From Sphingomonas sp. Leaf67 (GTDB lineage: Bacteria; Pseudomonadota; Alphaproteobacteria; Sphingomonadales; Sphingomonadaceae), in NCBI RefSeq assembly GCF_001421965.1, contig NZ_LMLP01000002.1, forward strand, positions 44,993 to 108,992: 64,000 nt of DNA, read 5' to 3'. The notes beneath the pieces are model-generated. The model did no database searches. It had not been told where the DNA came from and was given only the letters and a program-made list of their open reading frames with translations. A program made the position numbers and the translations under genes. Below are positions 19,173 through 26,937 of this stretch, piece after piece (the first letter of the stretch is position 1; the number at the start of each line of letters is the position of its first letter).

Positions 19173-20353
19173 CAGTCGAAGTCCTCGATGCGCCATTCCG
19201 GTAGCCAATCGATCCGTGGCCGGTCGCCGTCGAAACGGATCGGCAGCCAGACGTAGCGCGCCTGTGACGTATCGACCGCCAGCCCGCCCTCGATATCTCG
19301 TGCCTGCTTCTCCTCCGGAGTCATCGGTTGCGGCGGGTTGGCGAAGCTTTTGGAAAAGGCGAGCTGCACGAGGCGCGAGCGGTCGCCGCTCTCGAAGGCG
19401 GCGCCGCCACGCGGCCCCATCCAGCGGTCGGCCATTGCGACGTACAAATCCTTCTTGCCTGGGTGGCGGAAGATGCAGCTGATCTGTGAGTTGAACGACG
19501 TGCGTGAACGGTCGGTTGGATGCAGATCGCCGAGCGTGGTCCACGGACCATGGTACGTGCCGGCGACCGCAATCTCGGACGGGTTCGGGAAATAGCCCGT
19601 CGTACCTGAGGTCGCGAGATAGTGATGGTCGCCGCGCCGGAAATAGGCCGGCGCCTCGCGTACCGACGGCGGGCCGGCGGAGGGAAAGTGCGTTGAATAA
19701 TAGCCCGTGAAGTCGCTATAGTCGCTCGTCAGGTCGGCGCAGATCATCTCGCTATGGACCCGCTCGAAATACATGTATGCCTTGCCGTCGTCGGGACTGG
19801 CGACCAGGTCAAAGTCGCCGGCTCCCATACCCAACGGCTCGATGTCCCGGCGGACGATCCGGTACGGCCCGGTGATCTGATCCGCGACCAGCACCGTGCG
19901 CGTCTGCACCGGGCCACTAAGGATCTTCAGCCAGCACACGAACTTGCCGGTCCGGCGGTTGTGGATGATGTGCGGTCGGTCGAGATAGCGCTTCGGACTG
20001 AGCGGCGACGCCGGGTCTTTCAGGTCAGGCGCGATGATGAGGCCGAGATCGTCCCAATTGTAGAGGTCGGTCGAGCGGTAGCAGCGCACGCCGTACGTCC
20101 AGATGTCCGATTTGCCGGTCGTGAACTCCTTGTTCTCGCCATACCAGTGGAAGACGCCGTCAACGACGATCATCGATCCGCCATGCGCCTGGATCGGCTT
20201 GCCGGCGGTATCGAGCCAGCGTTCGCCGGGAGTGAAGGATCGGCGCAGGACAGGGCGGGTTGCCGCGTGCGCCGGCCCGGCTGCGGCAAATCCGAGCGCC
20301 GTCGCGCCGCCCAGCATCACGTTCCGTCGTGACATGTCCGTCAGCGGACGCAT
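19172..20353 (-). CDS. Tat-exported GH43-family enzyme, galactanase-like
   Basis: 393 residues from the ATG at 20353. That ATG overlaps the upstream stop by one base (TGATG), as at the next junction. The Tat signal is MSRRNVMLGGATALGFAAAG. The mature protein begins with GERWLDTAGKPIQAHGGSM and a WYGENKEF block, then YRSTDLYNWDDLGLII, RPHIIHNRRTGKFVCW and REAPAYFRRGDHHYLATSG. This pattern is that of five-bladed GH43 enzymes of the exo-beta-1,3-galactanase type (subfamily judged from memory). It probably trims galactan side chains. A relic of a homologous N-terminus sits at 50560-50790. Confidence 0.75.
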   Translation of the reverse strand: MRPLTDMSRRNVMLGGATALGFAAAGPAHAATRPVLRRSFTPGERWLDTAGKPIQAHGGSMIVVDGVFHWYGENKEFTTGKSDIWTYGVRCYRSTDLYNWDDLGLIIAPDLKDPASPLSPKRYLDRPHIIHNRRTGKFVCWLKILSGPVQTRTVLVADQITGPYRIVRRDIEPLGMGAGDFDLVASPDDGKAYMYFERVHSEMICADLTSDYSDFTGYYSTHFPSAGPPSVREAPAYFRRGDHHYLATSGTTGYFPNPSEIAVAGTYHGPWTTLGDLHPTDRSRTSFNSQISCIFRHPGKKDLYVAMADRWMGPRGGAAFESGDRSRLVQLAFSKSFANPPQPMTPEEKQARDIEGGLAVDTSQARYVWLPIRFDGDRPRIDWLPEWRIEDFD

Positions 20354-22515
20354 CACCGGACCACCACACGGGCGCGGGCGATATTGACGGGCTGTGCATA
20401 GACGCTGTCAGCCCGTCCCTGTCGCTCGGACCGTACACGGATGCCCGGGAAGACAGTGCCTGCGCTGGTGTAGCGATACTTGTATGCCAGTGTCACCTTT
20501 CCGCCTGCCGAAGGGGGGATGGTGGCCTTGACTGGATAGGTGCCCGCCCCTTCGGGGTCCCATTCGGCGCTGACGATCCTGCCAGTGCCTGGCGGCACCT
20601 CTGCGGTCGCAACCAGTGTCACCTCGTCGCCCTTCGCGATGTCCGCACGGACCTTTCGGTTCGCGGCCAAGGTGACGACCGGCTGCACCCCTAGGCGCTC
20701 GGCTGCAGAGGCCGGCACGATCACTTGCCCGTCGACCACGCGGTAGTTGGTGGAGGGCGGCGGTGCGACATTATGCTCGGCCCAAGTCGCAACGTCGCGA
20801 AGCGCTTGCTGCAGCATTCCCATGTAGCCGACCGAGCGCGATGGATCCTCCAGCACCGGCTCGTCACCATGTAGCGTGTTGTCATTCATCCAAACCCGGA
20901 AGTTACTCTCGGCGACAGTCACGCCCTGCTTCTTCTGCGCTTCCTGCCGGTACCAGTCCGCCTGCCAAGGATAGGCCTCGCGATCCAGCAAAGATTCCAC
21001 TATGATCATTTTCCCGTGGAAGGCGCCTTTGGGCACTGAACCGGCCGCCCCCTGCACGAACAGCGGCGCGATCAGCATCGGCCGCTGCGGATATAGCGGC
21101 TTCCCGGCGGCATCCCGGAACTGGTCCCACACCTTGAACTCGGGGCCGGGCACCTGATGACGGTGATAGGTTTGGGCGGCGAGGAAGGCCGAATTGTCGA
21201 TCTGCACCTGATCGCCCGGCTTGATCTTCGCCAGCACGTCTGGATTGGCGACGCCGACGCCGACTGCGTCGCCTTTTAACCCGACGAGCATAATTTTCTG
21301 CCCGGCGGCAGCGCCGCTCTTCACTATCATATCGCCGCCGAGAAAATAGACCTGCGGCGGCGTGCCGGACAGGCGGAAGCCGACAGGCGGTGCGGCCGCG
21401 TTGAAGGCGGAGTCGACCCCGCCTGCCTGTTCCGGCTGCTTGAGGCCAAGCGTCACAGCGTCCTTTGCGGTAAGCGGCCCTGCGATCGTAGTCTCATATT
21501 GCACTCGATATTTTTTGAACTGCTCGGGCGCGTCGTGACCAAGGTAGCCTGGTTTAGTCCAGAAATCGGCGAAATACGACGGGTCAGCCCCCAGCATCCC
21601 GCCGTAGAGCGCGATGAAACCGTGAATGCCCATGGTCTTCCAGCCAAACCAGGACCGCTGTGGGAATCCCATGGCGGACACCTCTCGCAACGCCGCAGCC
21701 TCGTCGGCGTCTAGCCCCTTATACGGGTCGCCGCTGCCGCCAGGTTCCATCGCGTCAACGATCTGCGCAAACTTTGAATGCAGCCGCTGCATCGCCAGCA
21801 TGCGGACGGTGAACACGTTCGGGATCGCCATGCTCGACCCCGCGACATACGGAACGAAGCCGTCCCAGACGCCTGACGTGTTCTCTGCGGCGCCAATGGT
21901 ACGATATGCGCCCCCGCTGCCTCCGAAGGCATAGCCATAAGGCCGCGCCTGGCTCGCGAAAATCCGCTTCGCCACTACGCGCGAATAATCGGCGGCAGCG
22001 GCGTTGGCACGATAGGCCGAGACGCTCGGATCGCCGCTACCCTTCTGCCCGCGGCCAAGATCGAACGCACCGCCGCCATTGGTCTCGACGAAATATCCGC
22101 CGCTCGCCAACGCGAAACCGACATGATTGAATTCACCCGGCGGGTCCTGCTGCGTCAAGGTTTCGCTGATCGGGAAGGGCGTGATGTACTGGAAGAAGCG
22201 GCCCTGATATCCAGCCTTGTCGGGGAAGTAGAACGAGAATTTGGCATCGGTACCGTTGAAGCCGCCATGGATATAGCGATGCCGGACGGGGGCGTCGCGC
22301 CACTCGTCCTTGTCTATATAGGGCTGCTGGAACAATGGATCTGCGGTACCCGCTGCCTTGTCTTGCGCGACGTCGGCGGGGATCACAACTGTCGTGTTGG
22401 AGCTAGGTGACGATGCCGTCACCTGGGCTGCAGCGCCGGTGGTGGCCCCGCACAGCGCGAGCGTTTCTATCAAGAGTCCCACTGTTGAGCGCAAGAAAGT
22501 CGCGTGCCTGATCAT
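20353..22515 (-). CDS. exported hydrolase-like protein of uncharacterised family
   Basis: 720 residues with a signal peptide (VGLLIETLALCGATTGAAA, about residues 12-30). A GYAFGGSGGAYRTIG motif near residue 195 looks like an alpha/beta-hydrolase nucleophile elbow (Gly-Gly-Ser-Gly-Gly). Conserved-looking blocks WDGFVPYVAGSSMAIPN, MEPGGSGDPYKGLDADEAA and SYFADFWTKPGYLG follow. The last ~150 residues look like a beta-sandwich (VPPGTGRIVSAEWDPEGAGT). I do not recognise a characterised family. The coupled operon with GH43 and GH3 genes suggests an esterase or lyase acting on the same glycan. The ribosome-binding site is weak (GGGAT). Confidence 0.6.
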   Translation of the reverse strand: MIRHATFLRSTVGLLIETLALCGATTGAAAQVTASSPSSNTTVVIPADVAQDKAAGTADPLFQQPYIDKDEWRDAPVRHRYIHGGFNGTDAKFSFYFPDKAGYQGRFFQYITPFPISETLTQQDPPGEFNHVGFALASGGYFVETNGGGAFDLGRGQKGSGDPSVSAYRANAAAADYSRVVAKRIFASQARPYGYAFGGSGGAYRTIGAAENTSGVWDGFVPYVAGSSMAIPNVFTVRMLAMQRLHSKFAQIVDAMEPGGSGDPYKGLDADEAAALREVSAMGFPQRSWFGWKTMGIHGFIALYGGMLGADPSYFADFWTKPGYLGHDAPEQFKKYRVQYETTIAGPLTAKDAVTLGLKQPEQAGGVDSAFNAAAPPVGFRLSGTPPQVYFLGGDMIVKSGAAAGQKIMLVGLKGDAVGVGVANPDVLAKIKPGDQVQIDNSAFLAAQTYHRHQVPGPEFKVWDQFRDAAGKPLYPQRPMLIAPLFVQGAAGSVPKGAFHGKMIIVESLLDREAYPWQADWYRQEAQKKQGVTVAESNFRVWMNDNTLHGDEPVLEDPSRSVGYMGMLQQALRDVATWAEHNVAPPPSTNYRVVDGQVIVPASAAERLGVQPVVTLAANRKVRADIAKGDEVTLVATAEVPPGTGRIVSAEWDPEGAGTYPVKATIPPSAGGKVTLAYKYRYTSAGTVFPGIRVRSERQGRADSVYAQPVNIARARVVVR

Positions 22516-22863
22516 GTTATTTATCCCGTGCCGGTTCTCGTCGCCCGGCTACCGGGATGCAGCCCGGTGCGAGAGACTTTTATAGTTCAAAGCATTGGTG
22601 GCGATTGCTGAAGCCGCAGTGAAGCCGCCACCCGCGACGCTTTTGCCACGCCGCTGGGCGCCCACGTCGCCGATCGGAGCCGTATCCACAGCCGCTCAGC
22701 GCTCGACTGCAATGCGAGCCTCCATCACCATCGTCCGACGAGAAGCTTTGCAATTCAGTACCGGCCTGCGAACAGGGTCTCACTGACCGAGCGTGCTAAG
22801 ACCGCCAGTCGCATTCTGGGACGACAGCCCGGTTGGGCAGGAGGGCCATCCGAAGCCGCATCG
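22516..22863. other. intergenic stretch upstream of the hydrolase-GH43-GH3 operon
   Basis: About 350 bp. A short CCCGG-TAG-CCGGG hairpin lies about 30-45 bp before the start at 22515, in the expected leader. No copy of the operator found at 23229 and 26557 is present here. No gene recognised. Confidence 0.35.
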
Positions 22864-23184
22864 TTATTTCTTCGCGGGCAGCTTCTCAAGATCTGCATTT
22901 ATCGCCGCGAGCTTCGCGTCCGTGATCTGGTCGGCCGCATAGTTCTGCAATGCCTTCAGGGTGAAAGTGCGTGCCATGTCGATCTCCTTGTTGGAAACGA
23001 CGTTGGGGAGGTGCTTAACCAGCACGGCCTTCGCCGCCGGATCGTCGAGCAGCGTGCCAAGCAGGGTCTGTTCAACCGAGTACTTTTCCGTAGCGGTCGC
23101 CGGGGTGGTTGGTGGGATTGTCTGAGCAGGCGCAACTGTTGGTGTCAAAAGGGCGAAGGGTAGCATGACGCAAAGGTAACGCAT
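22864..23184 (-). CDS. small secreted protein of unknown function
   Basis: 106 residues. A clear Sec signal (MRYLCVMLPFALLTPTVAPA) is followed by a Pro/Thr-rich linker. A helical domain comes next: VEQTLLGTLLDDPAAKAVL, LVKHLPNVVSNKEIDMART, FTLKALQNYAADQITDAKL and LAAINADLEKL. Similar modules are, as I recall, found next to or fused to secreted hydrolases in sphingomonads; the function is not known. It has an AGGAGAG ribosome-binding site. A copy of the operator shared with the GH3-tetR operon lies 45 bp upstream, so it is probably co-regulated with it. Confidence 0.7.
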   Translation of the reverse strand: MRYLCVMLPFALLTPTVAPAQTIPPTTPATATEKYSVEQTLLGTLLDDPAAKAVLVKHLPNVVSNKEIDMARTFTLKALQNYAADQITDAKLAAINADLEKLPAKK

Positions 23185-23204
23185 CGCTATCGGCTCTCCT
23201 AATC

Positions 23205-23223
23205 GCGACAGGCTGTCTGTCGC
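23205..23223. promoter_or_regulatory. 7-bp inverted repeat in the leader of the small secreted protein gene
   Basis: GCGACAG-n5-CTGTCGC, lying between the operator at 23229-23242 and the gene start at 23184. It could form an RNA hairpin just ahead of the ribosome-binding site or serve as a second protein site. Function not known. Confidence 0.4.
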
Positions 23224-23228
23224 TTATT

Positions 23229-23242
23229 GAACAAAGCCGTTC
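23229..23242. promoter_or_regulatory. putative TetR operator, copy 1
   Basis: GAACAAAGCCGTTC, embedded in ATTGAAC-n5-CGTTCTA. Seventeen of 19 positions outside the variable centre agree closely with copy 2 at 26557. Read on the minus strand, the flanking TATAGA (23241-23246) makes a good -10 element, with CTTGCG 16 nt further upstream as a possible -35, so a bound repressor would cover the promoter. The tetR gene at 23391 lies next to it. Confidence 0.6.
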
Positions 23243-23390
23243 TATATTCTGACCCGGATGGACGCAAGCGCTTTGATAGCACCTTGCAGGTCCGGGCCGT
23301 TATCCACGAATATCGTTCGTGACGTTCATCGCTTGTCGAGTATGGGAACAGAAGCAGCGTTGGGGGTATAGCCACAGGAACGCTCGGCTA

Positions 23391-24098
23391 TCACCAAGCC
23401 GATCGGCCTCCAGCAAAAAGAGCGACTAGTCGGCTGACGAACGCATCGCAGTCTTCCTTCGACAGAGATCTTATTCTGCCTTCCCGCCGAACCCAACCGA
23501 TCAACGCCGCGATAAAGGCGGTCGACAAAACGAAGGGATCGGACGCTTCCCAGCTTTCCTCTTTCGTGACTTTAGACATCCGGTCGCTAAGTCGCCGAAC
23601 GGCTTTCACATAACCTTGTTCGTGAAACTCCAAGGCAAGTTCCGGGAAGTTGTCCGCTTCGGCGATAATGAGCTTATCGAAGGCGATGACATCTGCCGTT
23701 AGCATGCGCTCAAGAAAGACCGTGCCGAACCGATGAAGCTGCTGCTGGCTTGAGCCATCGCCGAACACTGCTTGGTCCGTGACGAGATCGGCCGATCTGT
23801 TCAGCCTAGCCGTGACGATCGCGCGGAACAGAGCCGGCTTATCCGGATAGCGCGAATACAGTGTGCCCTTTGAAACACCGGCTGATGCCGCGATAGCGTC
23901 CATTGCGGTATTTGCGTAGCCTTCAGTTAGAAACATCTGGCGACCGACTTCGAGAATAGCGCGATCAATCGCCGCCACTTGATCCTTAGTTGGCCTACCT
24001 CGTTTTGGTCGAAAGTCTGAGGTCTTTACCAACGCTGCCCCTGATCCCACATCCGTCACTTTTCGATAGACTCCGCCGGAAACACGACGCCATTGCAT
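23391..24098 (-). CDS. TetR-family transcriptional repressor
   Basis: Up to 235 residues; the start is uncertain (ATG at 24098, with other possible starts before KRGRPTKDQ). The helix-turn-helix is AIAASAGVSKGTLYSRYPDK (about residues 66-85), preceded by GRQMFLTEGYANTAMDA. The C-terminal half is the variable ligand domain. It begins 23 bp after the GH3 gene stop codon on the same strand, so both are likely one operon. The same inverted repeat occurs upstream of that operon and upstream of the divergently placed promoter of the small secreted protein. This supports autoregulation and local control by a sugar-derived ligand (inference). Confidence 0.88.
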   Translation of the reverse strand: MQWRRVSGGVYRKVTDVGSGAALVKTSDFRPKRGRPTKDQVAAIDRAILEVGRQMFLTEGYANTAMDAIAASAGVSKGTLYSRYPDKPALFRAIVTARLNRSADLVTDQAVFGDGSSQQQLHRFGTVFLERMLTADVIAFDKLIIAEADNFPELALEFHEQGYVKAVRRLSDRMSKVTKEESWEASDPFVLSTAFIAALIGWVRREGRIRSLSKEDCDAFVSRLVALFAGGRSAW

Positions 24099-24121
24099 AT
24101 TAGCATGGGGACGTCCAACAA

Positions 24122-26482
24122 CTAGCGCACCTCAAAAGTCGTGGCATTCTTGGCTACTGAACTACCTCCTACCCAAACGTCGAACACCGACGCCTCGTTC
24201 ACCCAACTGCGGGTGGCGGCGTTCCAATAGCGCAGGTCGTCCTTTGTGAGGGTAAAGCTAATGGTACGCTTCTCGCTCGGCTTGAGCGCGATGCGCTTGA
24301 ACCCCTTCAACTCACGCACAGGACGTTGCGCACCGGCCAAGCGCTGGTGGATATAAAGTTGCACGACCTCCTCTCCGGAGCGCGTGCCTGTATTGGTTAC
24401 CTCGGCAATGATCTGCACCGGCTCGCCCGTAGAATATTCGGGCTTGGCGGATCGCACGTTGGTGTAGCCGAACGTGGTGTAGCTCAACCCGTGGCCAAAC
24501 GGGTAGGCAGGAACACTGCTCGTATTGAAATAACCCTTTTCGGCATCCTTCGGATTGTGAGAAATCAGATGATTGTAGGGGTTTGGTGCCTGCGCCGCAT
24601 CGTTGATCCAGCTGAAAGGCAGCTTCCCGCCGGGCACGGCATCGCCGAACACCAGATTCGCCACTGCGGCTCCGCCTTGCGAGCCGGGATACCAGACGTC
24701 CAGTACCGTCGCGGGATTGCTGTTGCCGAGGTCGACGGGTCGGGCACTCATCAGTACCACGACGACGGGTTTGCCTGTCGCGGTGACTTTTTCCAGCAAC
24801 TCGCGCTGCCGTCCAGCCAGTTCGAAGGTGGTTCGCGATGCCTGTTCGCCGCTCATGTCCTGGGTTTCGCCAAGCACTAAAATGGCCGCATCGGCGGCAC
24901 TCGCCATATCGATGGCGCGCGCTATCTCTCTCGTCTCGTCGAGTGGCGGCTTTGCGACCTTCTTGTCGAGTGACCCACCGGGAGCGGGGAAGAGGCGGGG
25001 CGGGATTCGAACGCCCTCGCTATAATTGACACGAACAGCGGTACCGAGCTTCTTCCTGATCCCTTCCAGAATCGTCATCGAGGGCGGGTCATTCGGCGCG
25101 AATGCCCATGAACCCAAAGTGTCACGCTTCGAGTCGGCCAACGGACCGATGACGGCCACCGATCGAACCGCCTTGCGATCCAATGGCAGGACGTTCCGGT
25201 CGTTTCGAAGTAGGACGGCACTGCGTTCCGCTGCAATCCTGGCAAGTTTTAGATGTTCCGCGCTCCCCAGTATTTGGCCGGCCTTACCTGCATCGATGTA
25301 CGGATTGTCGAACAGCCCCATTCGTATCTTCATCTCGAGAATGCGTCGCACCGCGCGATCCACCTCGGCCGCTGTTACCCGGCCGTCGCGGATCGCCTGC
25401 GGGAGCGCGGCCATAGCAGGCGTTTGGCCGGGGCCTGTCATCTCGATCGTGAGACCGGCCTTGATCGCCGCGACGGCGGCATCCTGGTCGTTAGCAGCGA
25501 CACCTTGCGTCTTGAGCGAAACGACGCCGCCGGAGTCGCTCACCACGAAGCCCCTAAAACCCCAGGTATCGCGAAGCACGTCGGTGAGCAGCCACCGGTT
25601 ACTTGCGGCAGGTATGCCGTTCAGCCCCATATAGGCGCTCATGACGTTTCCAGCGCCCGCCTTGACGACCGCCTCGAACGGAGGAAGATAGGTGTTCCAC
25701 AGTTCGCTATCGGAAATGTTTGCTTCGGCGTAATCCCGGCCGCCCAACGAGGCCCCGTAGCCCGCCAAGTGTTTCGGACCGGAAATGACATGGCCCGGCG
25801 CTCCGATATACGGGCCTTGGAAACCTCGAACCTGCGCAACCCCCATGACTGCCGTAAGGTAGGGATCTTCGCCGGATCCCTCTACAATCCGGCCCCAGCG
25901 CGGATCCCGTGCAATGTCGAGCATGGGTGCGAACGCCCAGTGAATTCCGACGGCGCGGGCCTCGCGTGCGGAGATTGTCTGAATCTTCTCGACCAAAGAC
26001 GGATCCCATGACGCCGCCATGCCGATGGGAACCGGGAAGATGGTCTTGAGGCCATGAATTACGTCATACCCGAATAGGACGGGTATGTGCAGCCGCGACC
26101 GCTCCACCGCAATGCGTTGAAGCCGATTGATCTCGTTCGGATCCGTCGCAAACAATAGCGAGCCGACGCCTGTCGTGGCTAGCGCTTCAAGCGCCTTAAC
26201 ATTCGCTGGTGGATAGGGCTGAAGATAGAAGAATTGGGTAAGCTGCGCCGCCTTCTCTTCGGGCGACATCTGCGCGATCAGAGCGTCGGCCTGTTTGGCA
26301 ACAGCCTGATCGGACATCTGCGCAGCAGGCGTTTGCTGCGCCATTGCCGTCGACGAGACCGAACAGCAGGCCAAGGACAGGTACACGGCCTTCCAGGCGT
26401 TTCGACGAACATGCGATGAGCGCGACCGGGTAGGCGGCGATATGTTACTCGACTTGCCGCTGCCCGTCCTTGAATGCTTCAC
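24122..26482 (-). CDS. bglX: periplasmic GH3 beta-glucosidase, BglX type
   Basis: 786 residues from the GTG at 26482, chosen because GGGAGG lies 6 nt upstream; longer in-frame starts (ATG 26512, TTG 26551) lack such a site. The signal peptide lies at about residues 30-50 (AVYLSLACCSVSSTAMAQQ). GH3 domain: AKQADALIAQMSPEEKAAQL, FGYDVIHGLKTIFPVPIGMA, GSGEDPYL, GPKHLAGYGA and the nucleophile in VVSDSGG (about residue 314). The C-terminal domain has LVFGDAVPGGKLPFSW and YPFGHGLSYTTF, followed by a fibronectin-III-like domain. It probably cleaves beta-glucosides in the periplasm. First gene of an operon with tetR; the operator lies 75 bp upstream of the start. Confidence 0.92.
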   Translation of the reverse strand: MKHSRTGSGKSSNISPPTRSRSSHVRRNAWKAVYLSLACCSVSSTAMAQQTPAAQMSDQAVAKQADALIAQMSPEEKAAQLTQFFYLQPYPPANVKALEALATTGVGSLLFATDPNEINRLQRIAVERSRLHIPVLFGYDVIHGLKTIFPVPIGMAASWDPSLVEKIQTISAREARAVGIHWAFAPMLDIARDPRWGRIVEGSGEDPYLTAVMGVAQVRGFQGPYIGAPGHVISGPKHLAGYGASLGGRDYAEANISDSELWNTYLPPFEAVVKAGAGNVMSAYMGLNGIPAASNRWLLTDVLRDTWGFRGFVVSDSGGVVSLKTQGVAANDQDAAVAAIKAGLTIEMTGPGQTPAMAALPQAIRDGRVTAAEVDRAVRRILEMKIRMGLFDNPYIDAGKAGQILGSAEHLKLARIAAERSAVLLRNDRNVLPLDRKAVRSVAVIGPLADSKRDTLGSWAFAPNDPPSMTILEGIRKKLGTAVRVNYSEGVRIPPRLFPAPGGSLDKKVAKPPLDETREIARAIDMASAADAAILVLGETQDMSGEQASRTTFELAGRQRELLEKVTATGKPVVVVLMSARPVDLGNSNPATVLDVWYPGSQGGAAVANLVFGDAVPGGKLPFSWINDAAQAPNPYNHLISHNPKDAEKGYFNTSSVPAYPFGHGLSYTTFGYTNVRSAKPEYSTGEPVQIIAEVTNTGTRSGEEVVQLYIHQRLAGAQRPVRELKGFKRIALKPSEKRTISFTLTKDDLRYWNAATRSWVNEASVFDVWVGGSSVAKNATTFEVR

Positions 26483-26556
26483 GGTTTTCCTCCCAGGAAT
26501 GCTAGGCGGCATGGCGCTTTTGCGGTCCTGCGCGCGCTTGCCAAGCGGCAACTATT

Positions 26557-26570
26557 GAACGAATGCGTTC
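26557..26570. promoter_or_regulatory. putative TetR operator, copy 2
   Basis: GAACGAATGCGTTC is a perfect GAACG-n4-CGTTC palindrome inside ATTGAAC-n5-CGTTCTA, matching copy 1 at 23229. On the minus strand the overlapping TTTAGA is a possible -10. It sits between the bglX-tetR operon and TonB receptor 2, nearer the former, 75 bp before the GTG start. Confidence 0.6.
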
Positions 26571-26937
26571 TAAAATGCCAGTCTCTTTCACGGCGTCGGG
26601 GGACGTCCGCCTCCTATTCAGGCGGACATTCGCCGGGACCGGCACGCTGTGCATCGGTTCAGACAATCACACATGGCAACCGCGAACCCCGGCATTAACA
26701 GGTACGATGCGCCCACTTGTGTTTATCGAACGACACTGTATCAATCCTGTCAGCGCCGCGGGAAGACGGGTATTGAGGATGAGTCGAACAACAAATCCGT
26801 ATCGACGATGAGAGCAAGGCCTCGACCTAACGGTTTTAGGCTAGCTGCCGAACGTTCGCACGCAGGTTAGTTGACTGACTGATTTTGGAGATCGGGACGC
26901 GTCCCCGCATAGAAGAAAAAAGAACAGGGAGGGTGAT
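26571..26937. other. divergent promoter region, bglX / TonB receptor 2
   Basis: About 370 bp between the operator and the receptor start. It must hold the receptor promoter. A GGGAGG ribosome-binding sequence lies just before 26938. No gene or further copy of the operator was seen. Confidence 0.45.

Noticed and set aside
19173..19544. N-terminal extension of the GH3 gene at 16743
   Set aside because: It overlaps the GH43 coding sequence, is Arg-rich and unlike any GH3 N-terminus; the Tat signal starts at 19172.
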